A stretch of 64,000 nt of DNA from Actinomycetota bacterium (GTDB lineage Bacteria > Actinomycetota > Acidimicrobiia > Acidimicrobiales > RAAP-2). Shown piece after piece: positions 7,323-16,506 of the stretch (positions are counted from its first letter, which is position 1; every line of letters begins with the position of its first letter). A program made the translations under genes and the position numbers. The stretch lies in contig WLNI01000001.1 in assembly GCA_009699875.1 (NCBI GenBank), positions 1,240,001-1,304,000 on the forward strand, read 5' to 3'. The notes below the pieces were generated by a model, which was given only the letters and a program-made list of their open reading frames with translations, was not told where the DNA came from and searched no databases.

Positions 7323-10038
7323 GCAGACTCCCGAAAGCGTCACCCCGGTGACGTTCAACCTTGATGGAAGAGATGTCACGGCCAAGAAAGGCGACATGTT
7401 GATCGCCGCGGCCGAACAAGCAGGAACCTACATCCCGCGTTTTTGTTATCACCCACGAATGAAACCAGTCGGCGTGTGCAGGATGTGTTTGGTCGAAGTT
7501 GACACCGGCCGAGGACCAACACTGCAACCAGCGTGTTTCATTGAAGCGTCTGACAACATGACCGTGGTCACTGATTCGGACAAGGTCAAGAAGGCTCAAG
7601 ACGGGGTCCTCGAGTTTCTCTTAGCGAACCACCCCTTGGACTGCCCAGTTTGCGACAAGGGCGGGGAGTGCCCTCTTCAAGACCAAACATTGGCACACGG
7701 GCCAGGCGAAACTCGTTTTGTTGAAGAGAAGCGTCACTTCGCGAAGCCAATCGCTCTTTCGGAGTTGGTCTTGTTGGACCGAGAGCGCTGTATTCAATGC
7801 AGCCGATGTACTCGTTTTGCTGACGAAGTTGCCGGTGAAGCCTTGATCGAATTTGCAGGCCGAGGAGAACACGTTGAAGTTGCGGCGTTCCCTGAAGAGC
7901 CATTCAGTTCGTATTTCTCTGGCAACACCGTTCAGATCTGCCCAGTGGGGGCCTTGACGGCGACGCCGTATCGATTTGCTGCTCGGCCATGGGACTTGGA
8001 ACAAGTCGAGTCAACCTGCACGGGGTGCGCAGTTGGTTGCCGGGTTGCAGTGCAGTCGTCCTCGGGTCGATTAACTCGACTTCTCGGCATTGATGCTGAT
8101 CCTGTGAACCACAGCTGGTTGTGCGATAAAGGTCGCTTTGGTTTTGAAGGAGTCAACGGACCCGAAGAGGGAAACGACGATCTCGATATCGTCGACCCCC
8201 GCCGTCGTATCAGCGAACCCTTGGTTCGAAAAGGTGGCGAACTTGTTGCGGTGAGTTGGGGCGAGGCACTTTCGACAACGGCCGAACTCCTCAGAGACGC
8301 AACGAAGAGTGGTCCAGAAGGCGTCGGTGCCATTGGTGGTGCACAGCTGACCAACGAGGGTGCCTTCGCGTGGGCCACCCTCTTCAAGGGTGTTCTTGGC
8401 ACTGACTCGATGGATGCACAACTCGACGACGGACTCGATGCGCGCCACGTGCTTGGTCTTCCACGAGCCACGATGAACGAGGCTGCAGAAGCCTGTACCG
8501 TGATCCTTCTCTCAGGTGATCTTCGAGAAGAACTTCCTGTGCTGTTCTTGCGTCTTAGAGAAAGTGCGCGTGATGCAAAGAGTTCAGTCATCGATCTTGG
8601 ACCTCGAGCATCTGCACTGAGTGACCTCGCTGCGGTTCGTCTTCCGTCTCGTCCGGGTGACGCCCACCTGATTGCCCGCTCACTTGGTGGCGACGCCAGT
8701 GCGGTAACGCAACTTAACGGCCACCCAGAAGGTCGGACCTTCACCGATGACGATCTTGCACGAGCGCGGCACCTCATCGGAGAGGACGGAACGGGAGTCG
8801 TCATCGTTCTTGGTCGAACGTCGATCGCCGAAGACGCTTCCTTTGTTGAGTCAGCAGCTCGAGAACTTCATGCCAATCTGCCAAACGCCACGTTCTTGCC
8901 CACCTTGCGAAGAGGGAACGTCATGGGTGCGCTGGAAATGGGATTAGCCCCTGGAATTCTTCCTGGACGAACCTCCTTAGAGGCCCCATCGCCTCAACTT
9001 CGAGAGTCGTGGCCTCTCGTGCCGGGCAAGGCAGGGCGAGGCACGGCCGAACAACTTCGGGCACTGGCAGAGGGTTCCCAGAATGCACTGGTCCTTCTTG
9101 GGGCAGATCCCTTGATTGACGTCAATGACGCCTCACTTGTTGCTCGAGCACTCCATGGGTCCGCTCCAATTATTGCGGTTACCGGGAATGGAAGCCCAGT
9201 GCTAGCTCACGCACAGGTCATTCTGCCGGCGTCGATTTCCTACGAGCGGCCCGGAACAACCACGAATATCGAGGGTCGTGTTTCTCGACTTGGTCAAAAG
9301 ATGGTCGCACCGGGACTGGCATGGCCGGACTGGATGATCGCTGCAGAGCTCGCAAGGGAGTTCTCCTACGACATGAACGTGTCGGTCGTTGGTGACGTGA
9401 CCGATCAGATTGCTCGGGTTGCTCCGAGTTTTGCTGGCTTGGATGCTGCGCTCTTTGATAGCGCCAGGGCGCGTGACGGCGTGGTCGCTGGTTCCGGTGG
9501 ATCGTTGGCCGTTGTTCCTGCGCTTATCGATCCAATGGCAACTCCTGGAATGACTTCAGCTGATGAGTTCGGGCTCGGTTCGTTCGCGGGAGTTGTGGCC
9601 AACGAAGCCGATGAACAAACAACCTCGCCGGCAACAGGCTCAACACTGAGTGGCGCCACCCTCGGAAGTGTGGCTGCACCCGAGGTTCCTGCACCAGATA
9701 ATTACTCACTGCGCCTTGTGGCCACACGGACGCTCTACGACATGGGCTCAACTGTGAGCTCGTCGCCTTCGCTCCAGGCCCTCACGCCGAACGCCGTTGT
9801 GATGGCAAACCCCTATGACCTTGATCGTTTGGGTGTAAAAACTGGAGATCGAGTACGACTTCGCACTGAAACCACCACGCTGAATTTGAGTGTCGAGGCA
9901 GACACCGGCGTCATCCGAGGAACTGTTGCGCTCAACGTCAATGTTCCGGTTGAAGGCTCCGAGGTTCACGGGAATGCGGTTGCTTCGCTGCTGGATTCGA
10001 CGGCGCTTGTCACCGACGTACGACTCGAGTCGCTATGA
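7315..10038 (+). CDS. nuoG: NADH-quinone oxidoreductase subunit G
   Basis: The large iron-sulfur subunit of complex I. The N-terminal [2Fe-2S] domain has CYHPRMKPVGVCRMC and a later Cys; next come the His/Cys cluster region CPVCDKGGECPLQD and the two-cluster ferredoxin segment CIQCSRC with CPVGALT. A CxxCxxxCx27C set starting CTGCAVGC and ending WLCDKG matches the extra N7 cluster found in some bacterial NuoG. The remaining residues form a molybdopterin-oxidoreductase-like domain without an obvious cofactor site. At 907 residues it is on the long side for the family. The ATG at 7315 overlaps nuoF, and the stop overlaps nuoH. Confidence 0.95.
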   Translation: MAEQTPESVTPVTFNLDGRDVTAKKGDMLIAAAEQAGTYIPRFCYHPRMKPVGVCRMCLVEVDTGRGPTLQPACFIEASDNMTVVTDSDKVKKAQDGVLEFLLANHPLDCPVCDKGGECPLQDQTLAHGPGETRFVEEKRHFAKPIALSELVLLDRERCIQCSRCTRFADEVAGEALIEFAGRGEHVEVAAFPEEPFSSYFSGNTVQICPVGALTATPYRFAARPWDLEQVESTCTGCAVGCRVAVQSSSGRLTRLLGIDADPVNHSWLCDKGRFGFEGVNGPEEGNDDLDIVDPRRRISEPLVRKGGELVAVSWGEALSTTAELLRDATKSGPEGVGAIGGAQLTNEGAFAWATLFKGVLGTDSMDAQLDDGLDARHVLGLPRATMNEAAEACTVILLSGDLREELPVLFLRLRESARDAKSSVIDLGPRASALSDLAAVRLPSRPGDAHLIARSLGGDASAVTQLNGHPEGRTFTDDDLARARHLIGEDGTGVVIVLGRTSIAEDASFVESAARELHANLPNATFLPTLRRGNVMGALEMGLAPGILPGRTSLEAPSPQLRESWPLVPGKAGRGTAEQLRALAEGSQNALVLLGADPLIDVNDASLVARALHGSAPIIAVTGNGSPVLAHAQVILPASISYERPGTTTNIEGRVSRLGQKMVAPGLAWPDWMIAAELAREFSYDMNVSVVGDVTDQIARVAPSFAGLDAALFDSARARDGVVAGSGGSLAVVPALIDPMATPGMTSADEFGLGSFAGVVANEADEQTTSPATGSTLSGATLGSVAAPEVPAPDNYSLRLVATRTLYDMGSTVSSSPSLQALTPNAVVMANPYDLDRLGVKTGDRVRLRTETTTLNLSVEADTGVIRGTVALNVNVPVEGSEVHGNAVASLLDSTALVTDVRLESL

Positions 10039-11291
10039 GTCTTATGAATCTCCTCGCAAGCGGTGACCCGCTCTACGCAAATGGCGTCAACTGGGTTGTG
10101 ATTTTGATTGTGGTGATCAAGGTTCTCCTTTCCTTTGGGATCTGCCTCGTCTCGGTCATGTTGATGATCTGGGGTGAAAGAAAGATCATTTCGGACATGC
10201 AGAGCCGAATTGGACCAAACAGGGCAGGTCCATGGGGAATGATGCAGACGCTGGCTGACGGAATCAAACTCTTTTTCAAAGAGGATCTCATTCCTGACAA
10301 ATCGAGTCGTTTCGTCTTCAAGCTCGCTCCATTTCTTTCCTTAGTTCCTGCACTGGTCGTCTTTGCCATCGTTCCTCTTGGTGGTGTCGTCACCATTGGC
10401 GGTTACACCACAGAAATTCAAGTCGCAGACCCACCGATGGGAATCCTCCTGGCATTGGCGCTGAGTGCCATCGGGGTTTATGGCGTCATGCTCGCAGGGT
10501 GGTCTTCTGGGTCGAAGTATCCACTGATGAGTTCCGTTCGAGCATCGGCTCAGATGATTTCGTACGAGGCAGCAATGGGAATGTCCGTCCTGACGGTCGT
10601 CCTCGTAACGTCATCGCTTTCAACGCGCACCATGGTCGACTCGCAAGGTGGAGGTCCATGGCACTGGAACGTCATTCGCTTAGGAGTTGTTCCCTTCATT
10701 ATCTTCTTGATGGCAGCGATTGCTGAAACGAACCGACCACCCTTCGACGTTGTCGAAGCCGACTCTGAACTTGTTGGAGGGTTCCACACGGAGTACTCGT
10801 CGATTCGATTCGCTCTGTTCTATTTGGCGGAGTTTTTGAACACCGTCACGATGTCAGCGATCATGGTCACACTCTTCTTTGGTGGACCGAGTGGTTGGAT
10901 TCCACCGATTCCCCACCTTCAGTGGCTTTTCCCAATTCTTTGGTTTGTCGGGAAAACCGTCGCATTCTGTTATCTCTTCATTTGGCTCCGCGGTGCGCTC
11001 CCGCGGGCTCGCTACGACAAACTCATGGAACTTGGCTGGCGTCGATTGATCCCACTTTCCCTTGGGTGGATGTTGTTAGTTGCGGGCTTCTTGGTCTCAC
11101 CGTGGTGGGGTCTTGGCATGATCGTGGCCATCGTCATTGGTGGAGTCATCCTCGGGAGAGCCTTCAAGTTGGGTTCTGAACTCGAGTTGTCCGATACTGC
11201 AGTACTGCCACCGGTGGCGAAGAGAATCGTGCCACCAGAGCTGGTGCGAGACCTTTCAGATCGAGATGAGAAAGATGAGAGTGGCTCATGA
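10035..11291 (+). CDS. nuoH: NADH-quinone oxidoreductase subunit H
   Basis: Membrane subunit that links the peripheral arm to the proton-pumping arm and forms part of the quinone chamber. The signature GERKIISDMQSRIGPNRAGPWG follows the first membrane helix and is near-diagnostic; AETNRPPFDVVEADSELVGGFHTEYS carries the conserved acidic loop. About eight membrane helices are visible. The 418-residue product is longer than the usual 330 or so, mainly through a C-terminal charged tail after the last helix (PPVAKRIVPPELVRDLSDRDE). It overlaps nuoG and nuoI by four bases each. Confidence 0.95.
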   Translation: MSLMNLLASGDPLYANGVNWVVILIVVIKVLLSFGICLVSVMLMIWGERKIISDMQSRIGPNRAGPWGMMQTLADGIKLFFKEDLIPDKSSRFVFKLAPFLSLVPALVVFAIVPLGGVVTIGGYTTEIQVADPPMGILLALALSAIGVYGVMLAGWSSGSKYPLMSSVRASAQMISYEAAMGMSVLTVVLVTSSLSTRTMVDSQGGGPWHWNVIRLGVVPFIIFLMAAIAETNRPPFDVVEADSELVGGFHTEYSSIRFALFYLAEFLNTVTMSAIMVTLFFGGPSGWIPPIPHLQWLFPILWFVGKTVAFCYLFIWLRGALPRARYDKLMELGWRRLIPLSLGWMLLVAGFLVSPWWGLGMIVAIVIGGVILGRAFKLGSELELSDTAVLPPVAKRIVPPELVRDLSDRDEKDESGS

Positions 11292-12109
11292 GTTTTCTTG
11301 ATCAGATCAAAAAGGAACTTGGATTCTTTGGTGGATTCACGTTGACGACCAAGCAGCTCACTCGTCCTCGTGTGACGTGGGAGTACCCAGAGATCAAGAA
11401 ACCTAAGCAGCCACGGCAACATGGACGCCACGTCTTGAATCGCTACGAAGACGGCATGGAGAAGTGCATTGGGTGTGAGCTCTGTGCTGGTGTCTGCCCT
11501 GCGGACTGTATCCACGTTCGCGGACTCGACAATCCACCAGACCATCCAGTTTCTCCTGGTGAACGCTATGGCTATGTCTACGAGATCAACTATCTTCGCT
11601 GCATTCACTGCGACATGTGCGTCGAAGCGTGCCCAACCGAAGCCATCACTGAATCAAAACTCTTTGAGTTCTCATTCACCAACCGAGCCGATGCGATTTA
11701 TACCAAAGCAGAACTCGTCGTTGATGACAACGGCATGCCTCAGAAACTTCCTTGGGAAGATTGGCGAGAAGGCGATGACCTCATGACGTCTGGGTGGATG
11801 CGAGCGACCTCGTCTGCAGGTGCAGCAGCATTCGAAGGCGAAGTGGCGTGGTCGGGTGAGCTTGGCTATGGCGTGCGAACCCCAGAAGGCGGGCAGTCTG
11901 GCAAGCGGGATGATGCCAAGACAGGCTCAAAGCAACTTCGTTCAGTCCTTGAGACCCACCTCCTCACGCAAGATATTCCAAAGGCGCATAAAGGCATGCG
12001 GGGGCGAATCTGGCGGGCAAAGACTCACGCCGAGCGTCGGAAAGTCAAGCGAGCGGCATGGCGCAAGCGCCGCCATGATGCAAAAGCAGCGAAGCATGGT
12101 GACCAATGA
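11288..12109 (+). CDS. nuoI: NADH-quinone oxidoreductase subunit I with long basic C-terminal extension
   Basis: Ferredoxin-type subunit carrying clusters N6a and N6b. The two [4Fe-4S] motifs are Cys60, 63, 66 and 70 in CIGCELCAGVCP, and Cys105, 108, 111 and 115 in CIHCDMCVEACPTEAI. The conserved fold ends near residue 165, but the protein runs to 273: the extra section is Ala/Gly-rich and ends in a strongly basic stretch (RGRIWRAKTHAERRKVKRA). Usual bacterial NuoI is about 160-220 residues. The ATGA overlap with nuoH fixes the start. The role of the tail is unknown. Confidence 0.95.
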   Translation: MSFLDQIKKELGFFGGFTLTTKQLTRPRVTWEYPEIKKPKQPRQHGRHVLNRYEDGMEKCIGCELCAGVCPADCIHVRGLDNPPDHPVSPGERYGYVYEINYLRCIHCDMCVEACPTEAITESKLFEFSFTNRADAIYTKAELVVDDNGMPQKLPWEDWREGDDLMTSGWMRATSSAGAAAFEGEVAWSGELGYGVRTPEGGQSGKRDDAKTGSKQLRSVLETHLLTQDIPKAHKGMRGRIWRAKTHAERRKVKRAAWRKRRHDAKAAKHGDQ

Positions 12110-12726
12110 ACACCATGATGGTGCTAGCGACAACAAAAACTATTCCTGATCTCCTGGTGTTCTTTGTAGGGGCAGCGATGATTCTCGTTGGCGCAGTCGG
12201 CGTGATTATCAGTCGCAACCCTGTTCATTCGGCACTCTGTCTGGTCCTCACGCTCTTTGGAGTTGCGGTGCTGTTCATCGAACAGCAAGCAGATTTTTTG
12301 GCGGTCGTTCAGGTCATCGTCTATGCCGGCGCCATCGTGGTGCTGTTCTTGTTCGTGATCATGTTCCTGGGCGTTGATCGAACTGAAGAACTCGGAGAAG
12401 ATCGGCTTCGCGGACAACGCCCGTTCGCCGTCGCCCTGGTCCTCTTGATTGTGGCCAGCATCGTGGCACTAGGGTCCGAGGCGAAGTGGTCTGGGGGAGC
12501 GAGTTCTGTGGTGGGGCCGAATCAAGGTCCTTACCAAAATGTTGCGGATCTCGGGAAGGCAATCTTCACTGACTACCTCTTTGCGTTCGAATTAACAGCG
12601 GGGTTGGTTGTCATTGCAGTCGTCGGGGCAGTCGTCCTCGCTCGACGTTCGGCGGACTCGAATAGCGATGATGCGGATGCACAACTTTTAAGCGCGCAAG
12701 GACAACCCGAGGGGGTGGATCAGTGA
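12106..12726 (+). CDS. nuoJ: NADH-quinone oxidoreductase subunit J
   Basis: Five-helix membrane subunit near the quinone end of the complex I membrane arm. The conserved segment [23 protein letters not shown] is followed by [28 protein letters not shown], whose pi-bulge helix is characteristic of NuoJ. The 206-residue length is typical of actinobacteria. The ATG at 12106 overlaps the nuoI stop; another in-frame ATG follows three codons later and cannot be excluded. The stop overlaps the GTG start of nuoK. Confidence 0.94.
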   Translation: MNTMMVLATTKTIPDLLVFFVGAAMILVGAVGVIISRNPVHSALCLVLTLFGVAVLFIEQQADFLAVVQVIVYAGAIVVLFLFVIMFLGVDRTEELGEDRLRGQRPFAVALVLLIVASIVALGSEAKWSGGASSVVGPNQGPYQNVADLGKAIFTDYLFAFELTAGLVVIAVVGAVVLARRSADSNSDDADAQLLSAQGQPEGVDQ

Positions 12727-13028
12727 GTATCCCTTCGTCGTGGTATCTCATACTCTCCGCGATTCTCTTCGGCATCGGAATCTTTGGTGTCCTCGTGAGG
12801 AGAAACGTGTTGGTGATGTTCATGTGCATTGAGTTGATGCTCAATGCTGCAAACTTGAGCTTGGTCACGTTTTCAAGAACGTTGAATGATGTTGGCGGCC
12901 AAGCTGATGTCTTCTTCATCCTGGTGGTTGCTGCGGCAGAAGTCGTGGTTGGTTTAGGTATTGTGGTGACGATCTTTCGACGAAGAGCGACTGCCAATGC
13001 CGATGAGATCTCGAGCATGAAGGGCTGA
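12723..13028 (+). CDS. nuoK: NADH-quinone oxidoreductase subunit K
   Basis: Small membrane subunit with three helices, related to MrpC. It begins with GTG overlapping the nuoJ stop. The family motif [23 protein letters not shown] contains the conserved membrane Glu, and [19 protein letters not shown] contains the second; both belong to the central hydrophilic axis for proton translocation. At 101 residues it has standard length. nuoL begins right after the stop. Confidence 0.94.
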   Translation: MSIPSSWYLILSAILFGIGIFGVLVRRNVLVMFMCIELMLNAANLSLVTFSRTLNDVGGQADVFFILVVAAAEVVVGLGIVVTIFRRRATANADEISSMKG

Positions 13029-14924
13029 GTGGACATGATTCAAACTGCCTTTTTGATGCCGTTGTTTCCCCTTATTGGGTTTGTGATTTTGGCATTTGCG
13101 GGACGCCGTCTCGGTGAGCGGATCGCAGGGATTCTGGCGACGTCGACCGTCGCGATGTCATTTGTGTTTGCAGTGATCGTTTGGGTCGCTATGGAAGGGC
13201 GTGCGCCGTCCAACCGTGAGTTCACGCAGACGCTCTTTACGTGGCTGCCGGTGGGATCGCTGCAAGTCAAAGTGGCCTTCTTGATCGATCCGCTGTCGAT
13301 CACTATGTGCCTCTTTGTCACCTTTATCTCGGCGTTCATCCACCTGTACTCCATTGGGTACATGAAGGGTGATCGTGACACCGTCAAGTTCTTCCTCTAC
13401 CTCAACTTATTCGTCGCCTCAATGCTGGTCCTGGTGATGGCCAATAACTTGGTCCTCACCTTTGTCGGTTGGGAAGGCGTGGGTGTGTGCTCCTACTGGC
13501 TGGTGTCGTACTACTACGACAAAGAGTCAGCAATCTCTGCGGGGAAAAAAGCATTCGTCTACAACCGAATCGGCGACGTTGGTCTTCTCTTGGCAATGTT
13601 TTTGATCTTTAGCAAAGTAGGAACACTGGACTATCTTTCGATCTTCACGAAGACCTCGGCGTTTACGCCGCTCGTGGCGACGTTGATCGGGCTTGCGCTC
13701 CTGCTGGCCGCGACCGGAAAATCAGCGCAGATCCCACTGTTCAACTGGCTCCCAGGTTCGATGGAAGGCCCCACCCCAGTCTCGGCACTTATCCATGCTG
13801 CGACCATGGTGACCGCGGGTGTCTATCTCTTGTGCCGGATGAACCCTGTGCTCTTTCTCTCGCCGAATGCCGAGCTGATCATTGCCATTATTGGTGCCCT
13901 GACGGCGTTCGTCGCAGCAACGATCGCAACCGCACAACGAGATATCAAGGCAGTACTGGCCTATTCAACAATTTCTCAGATTGGCTACATGGTCTTGGCT
14001 GTTGGAGCAGGCGCCTACGTCGCGGCCATCTTCTTGATGATTGCGCACGCCTTCTATAAGTCACTTCTGTTTTTGGCGGCGGGATCTGTTTCTCATGGTC
14101 TCAACGGCGAGCGAGATCTTGGTCGCATGGGTGCACTTCGAAAAATCATGCCGTGGACGAGTGCCACCTTTATTGTCGGTTGGCTCGCAATCGCAGGTGT
14201 GCCGCCTCTGAGTGCGTTCTGGTCAAAGGGCGACGTCTTGGACAACGTGTATCGCAAGTACCCCTATCTGTGGGCCATCGGGCTGCTCACTGCATTCTTA
14301 ACGGCGTACTACATGACCCGTCTTTACAAGCTGACCTTCTCGGGAGATGCTCGCTACAAAGAAGTTGGCCCCGATGGCAGCCCACCACTTCATCCTCACG
14401 AGTCACCCTGGGTGATGAGAATCCCGCTCCTCGTTCTCGCCGTGGGAGCTGCCACTGCAGGAATGTTGAACCTTCCGTTTGTTCACAACTTTGGGCTCGA
14501 CGAGTTCCTCAGTCCCGTCTTCGATGCCACGCTCTATAACGCCCATGAATCGGGATCGTTGCTCTGGCTGTTGGCGATTATCGATTCGCTGGTGGCTATC
14601 GCTGGCATTGTTGTCACGTTCTTTCTCTGGAAGGGTCGATCTACGTACCCATTGCTCGAGCGAAAGTTTCTCCTGAAGGAGTGGTACTGGGATGACATGT
14701 ACGACACCGTGATTGGTCGACCTGGGACGAAGTTGGCGAACTTCAGTGCAACCACGGTTGACGTCACCGTGATTGATGGAGCGGTGAACGGTATTGCGTC
14801 AGGTGTGGTGCGAACCGCCAAGAGCATGAGGAAGATCCAGACTGGCCAGATTCGCCAGTACGCACTGATCTTGGCGGCGGGAATCCTGGCCCTCTTGGTC
14901 TTTGTTCTTACGAGGGTGTTTTAA
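13029..14924 (+). CDS. nuoL: NADH-quinone oxidoreductase subunit L
   Basis: Largest antiporter-like subunit of complex I, at the far end of the membrane arm. The core motif VGWEGVGVCSYWLVSYYY contains the key Glu; KKAFVYNRIGDVGLL and KSAQIPLFNWLPGSMEGPTPVSALIHAATMV hold the conserved Lys and His residues of the proton channel. The C-terminal part contains the lateral helix region and ends in a membrane anchor, giving 631 residues in total. GTG at 13029 immediately follows the nuoK stop; ATG at 13035 is an equally plausible start two codons later. Confidence 0.95.
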   Translation: MDMIQTAFLMPLFPLIGFVILAFAGRRLGERIAGILATSTVAMSFVFAVIVWVAMEGRAPSNREFTQTLFTWLPVGSLQVKVAFLIDPLSITMCLFVTFISAFIHLYSIGYMKGDRDTVKFFLYLNLFVASMLVLVMANNLVLTFVGWEGVGVCSYWLVSYYYDKESAISAGKKAFVYNRIGDVGLLLAMFLIFSKVGTLDYLSIFTKTSAFTPLVATLIGLALLLAATGKSAQIPLFNWLPGSMEGPTPVSALIHAATMVTAGVYLLCRMNPVLFLSPNAELIIAIIGALTAFVAATIATAQRDIKAVLAYSTISQIGYMVLAVGAGAYVAAIFLMIAHAFYKSLLFLAAGSVSHGLNGERDLGRMGALRKIMPWTSATFIVGWLAIAGVPPLSAFWSKGDVLDNVYRKYPYLWAIGLLTAFLTAYYMTRLYKLTFSGDARYKEVGPDGSPPLHPHESPWVMRIPLLVLAVGAATAGMLNLPFVHNFGLDEFLSPVFDATLYNAHESGSLLWLLAIIDSLVAIAGIVVTFFLWKGRSTYPLLERKFLLKEWYWDDMYDTVIGRPGTKLANFSATTVDVTVIDGAVNGIASGVVRTAKSMRKIQTGQIRQYALILAAGILALLVFVLTRVF

Positions 14925-14928
14925 TCTC

Positions 14929-16506
14929 ATGGCTCACTTCACCACGTCAAGTTCATTCCCCTACATTGTCCTGCTCCTCCTTGTCCCGCTTCTCGGCTCA
15001 CTCGCAGCGGTACTTCTTCCGAAGAAGCACAGTGAGACTGCTCGCTGGGTAGGAATTGGAGCATCAGTCGTGACGCTTGGCCTCGTCATTGCCATGACGA
15101 TTGCATTTCAAACGACAAATGGCGGGTATCAATTCGTCAGCCAACACAGTTGGGCATCGGAACTTGGAATCTCTTGGATTTCTGGGATCGATGGCATCTC
15201 ATTGTTCATGGTTGGATTGACAGCATTAATCACGCCGATCGTCTTACTAGGGGCCTCTGAGAAGAAGCGCACGAAGTCCTACGTGGCATGGATGCTTCTC
15301 CTCGAATTTGCCTGTATCGGAAGTTTTGTTTCGATGGACCTGATTCTCTTCTTCTTGTTCTTCGAATTAACGCTTATTCCGTCGTACTTCTTGATCGTTG
15401 GCTGGGGTGGACCAAAACGAGCCGCAGCAGCAACCAAGTTCTTCATCTATACCTTCGCTGGCTCAACGGTGATGCTGGTTGGGATCCTCTACGTGGCCTA
15501 CCAACATCACCAACAGACCAATCAACTCACGTTCTCTCTTCTTGATTTGATGGCAACCCGATACTCGGGCGTCGCTGGGGTGTTGTTGCTGGTGGCCTTT
15601 ACGATCGGTTTCGCCATCAAGGCTCCAGTGTTCCCGTTCCACACCTGGTCGCCAGATACCTATGGCGAAGCGGCAGCGGGCACGTCAATGATGCTCGCCG
15701 CAATCCTGGCCAAGCTTGGGGCCTATGGAATGATTCGCTTCGACTTGTCTCTGTTCCCCCATGCGTCGAGTGTCGTGGCGCCCGTGATGTTGACCTTGGC
15801 CACCATCGGGATTATCTATGGCGCCATCGTGGCCTGTGCGCAAAAAGATTTGAAGCGACTGGTGGCCTATTCGTCACTCGCGCAGATGGGTTTCATTGTG
15901 CTCGGAACCTTTGCCCTCTCTGAGCAGTCACTCACTGGTGCAGTGTTCTTGATGCTCAGCCACGGAATCATCACCGCAGCGTTCTTCCTCCTCATTGGAT
16001 GGATTGCGCAGCGTCGTGGCACCTGGCAACTCGACGAGCTCAAGGGGCTCCAAGGACCTGCGCCGATTCTCGCCGCACTCTTCACTGTGGTGATGCTTGC
16101 GTCGATCGGTCTTCCGGGTCTCGCCGGGTTCGTTGGCGAATATCTGATTTTGATCGGGACATTCGTGACGCATCAGTGGTGGGCGTTGGTGGCCACTTTT
16201 GGCGTGGTCTTTGCCGCCATCTACCTCCTCTGGGCCTATCAGCGTTCGTTCCAAGGAAAAGCCGAAGGGGCGAATGCTTCTGTGAAGGACTTGACCATGG
16301 CCGAACGAGCAATCGTGGCGCCACTGATTCTTCTGATCGTGCTCCTTGGTGTCTTCCCGAAGCCGTTTTTGGATCGCATCACTCCGTCGGTTGATCGAAC
16401 ACTCAATCAGATCACCATTGTGAACTGCAATCCTCATTTGGTCTGTGGATCCAACCTTCTTGGAGGACACACCGGCATGGGAACCCAGAGCGAGATGGGG
16501 AAATAA
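14929..16506 (+). CDS. nuoM: NADH-quinone oxidoreductase subunit M
   Basis: Second antiporter-like proton-pumping subunit of complex I. Typical elements are the FFELTLIPSYFLIVGWGG segment with its membrane Glu, FAIKAPVFPFHTWSPDTYGEAAAGTSMMLA with the essential Lys, and DLKRLVAYSSLAQMGF. I set the start at ATG 14929, four bases after the nuoL stop, which yields 525 residues beginning MAHFTTSSS; an in-frame upstream TTG/ATG region lies within nuoL and adds no conserved sequence. The stop codon overlaps the nuoN start by one base. Confidence 0.95.
   Translation: MAHFTTSSSFPYIVLLLLVPLLGSLAAVLLPKKHSETARWVGIGASVVTLGLVIAMTIAFQTTNGGYQFVSQHSWASELGISWISGIDGISLFMVGLTALITPIVLLGASEKKRTKSYVAWMLLLEFACIGSFVSMDLILFFLFFELTLIPSYFLIVGWGGPKRAAAATKFFIYTFAGSTVMLVGILYVAYQHHQQTNQLTFSLLDLMATRYSGVAGVLLLVAFTIGFAIKAPVFPFHTWSPDTYGEAAAGTSMMLAAILAKLGAYGMIRFDLSLFPHASSVVAPVMLTLATIGIIYGAIVACAQKDLKRLVAYSSLAQMGFIVLGTFALSEQSLTGAVFLMLSHGIITAAFFLLIGWIAQRRGTWQLDELKGLQGPAPILAALFTVVMLASIGLPGLAGFVGEYLILIGTFVTHQWWALVATFGVVFAAIYLLWAYQRSFQGKAEGANASVKDLTMAERAIVAPLILLIVLLGVFPKPFLDRITPSVDRTLNQITIVNCNPHLVCGSNLLGGHTGMGTQSEMGK

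Noticed and set aside
7932-8804. Long open frame on the minus strand within nuoG (290 codons)
   Set aside because: It is antisense to a well-conserved nuoG with all cluster motifs, is rich in Arg and Ser as shadow frames are, and has no recognisable domain or ribosome site.
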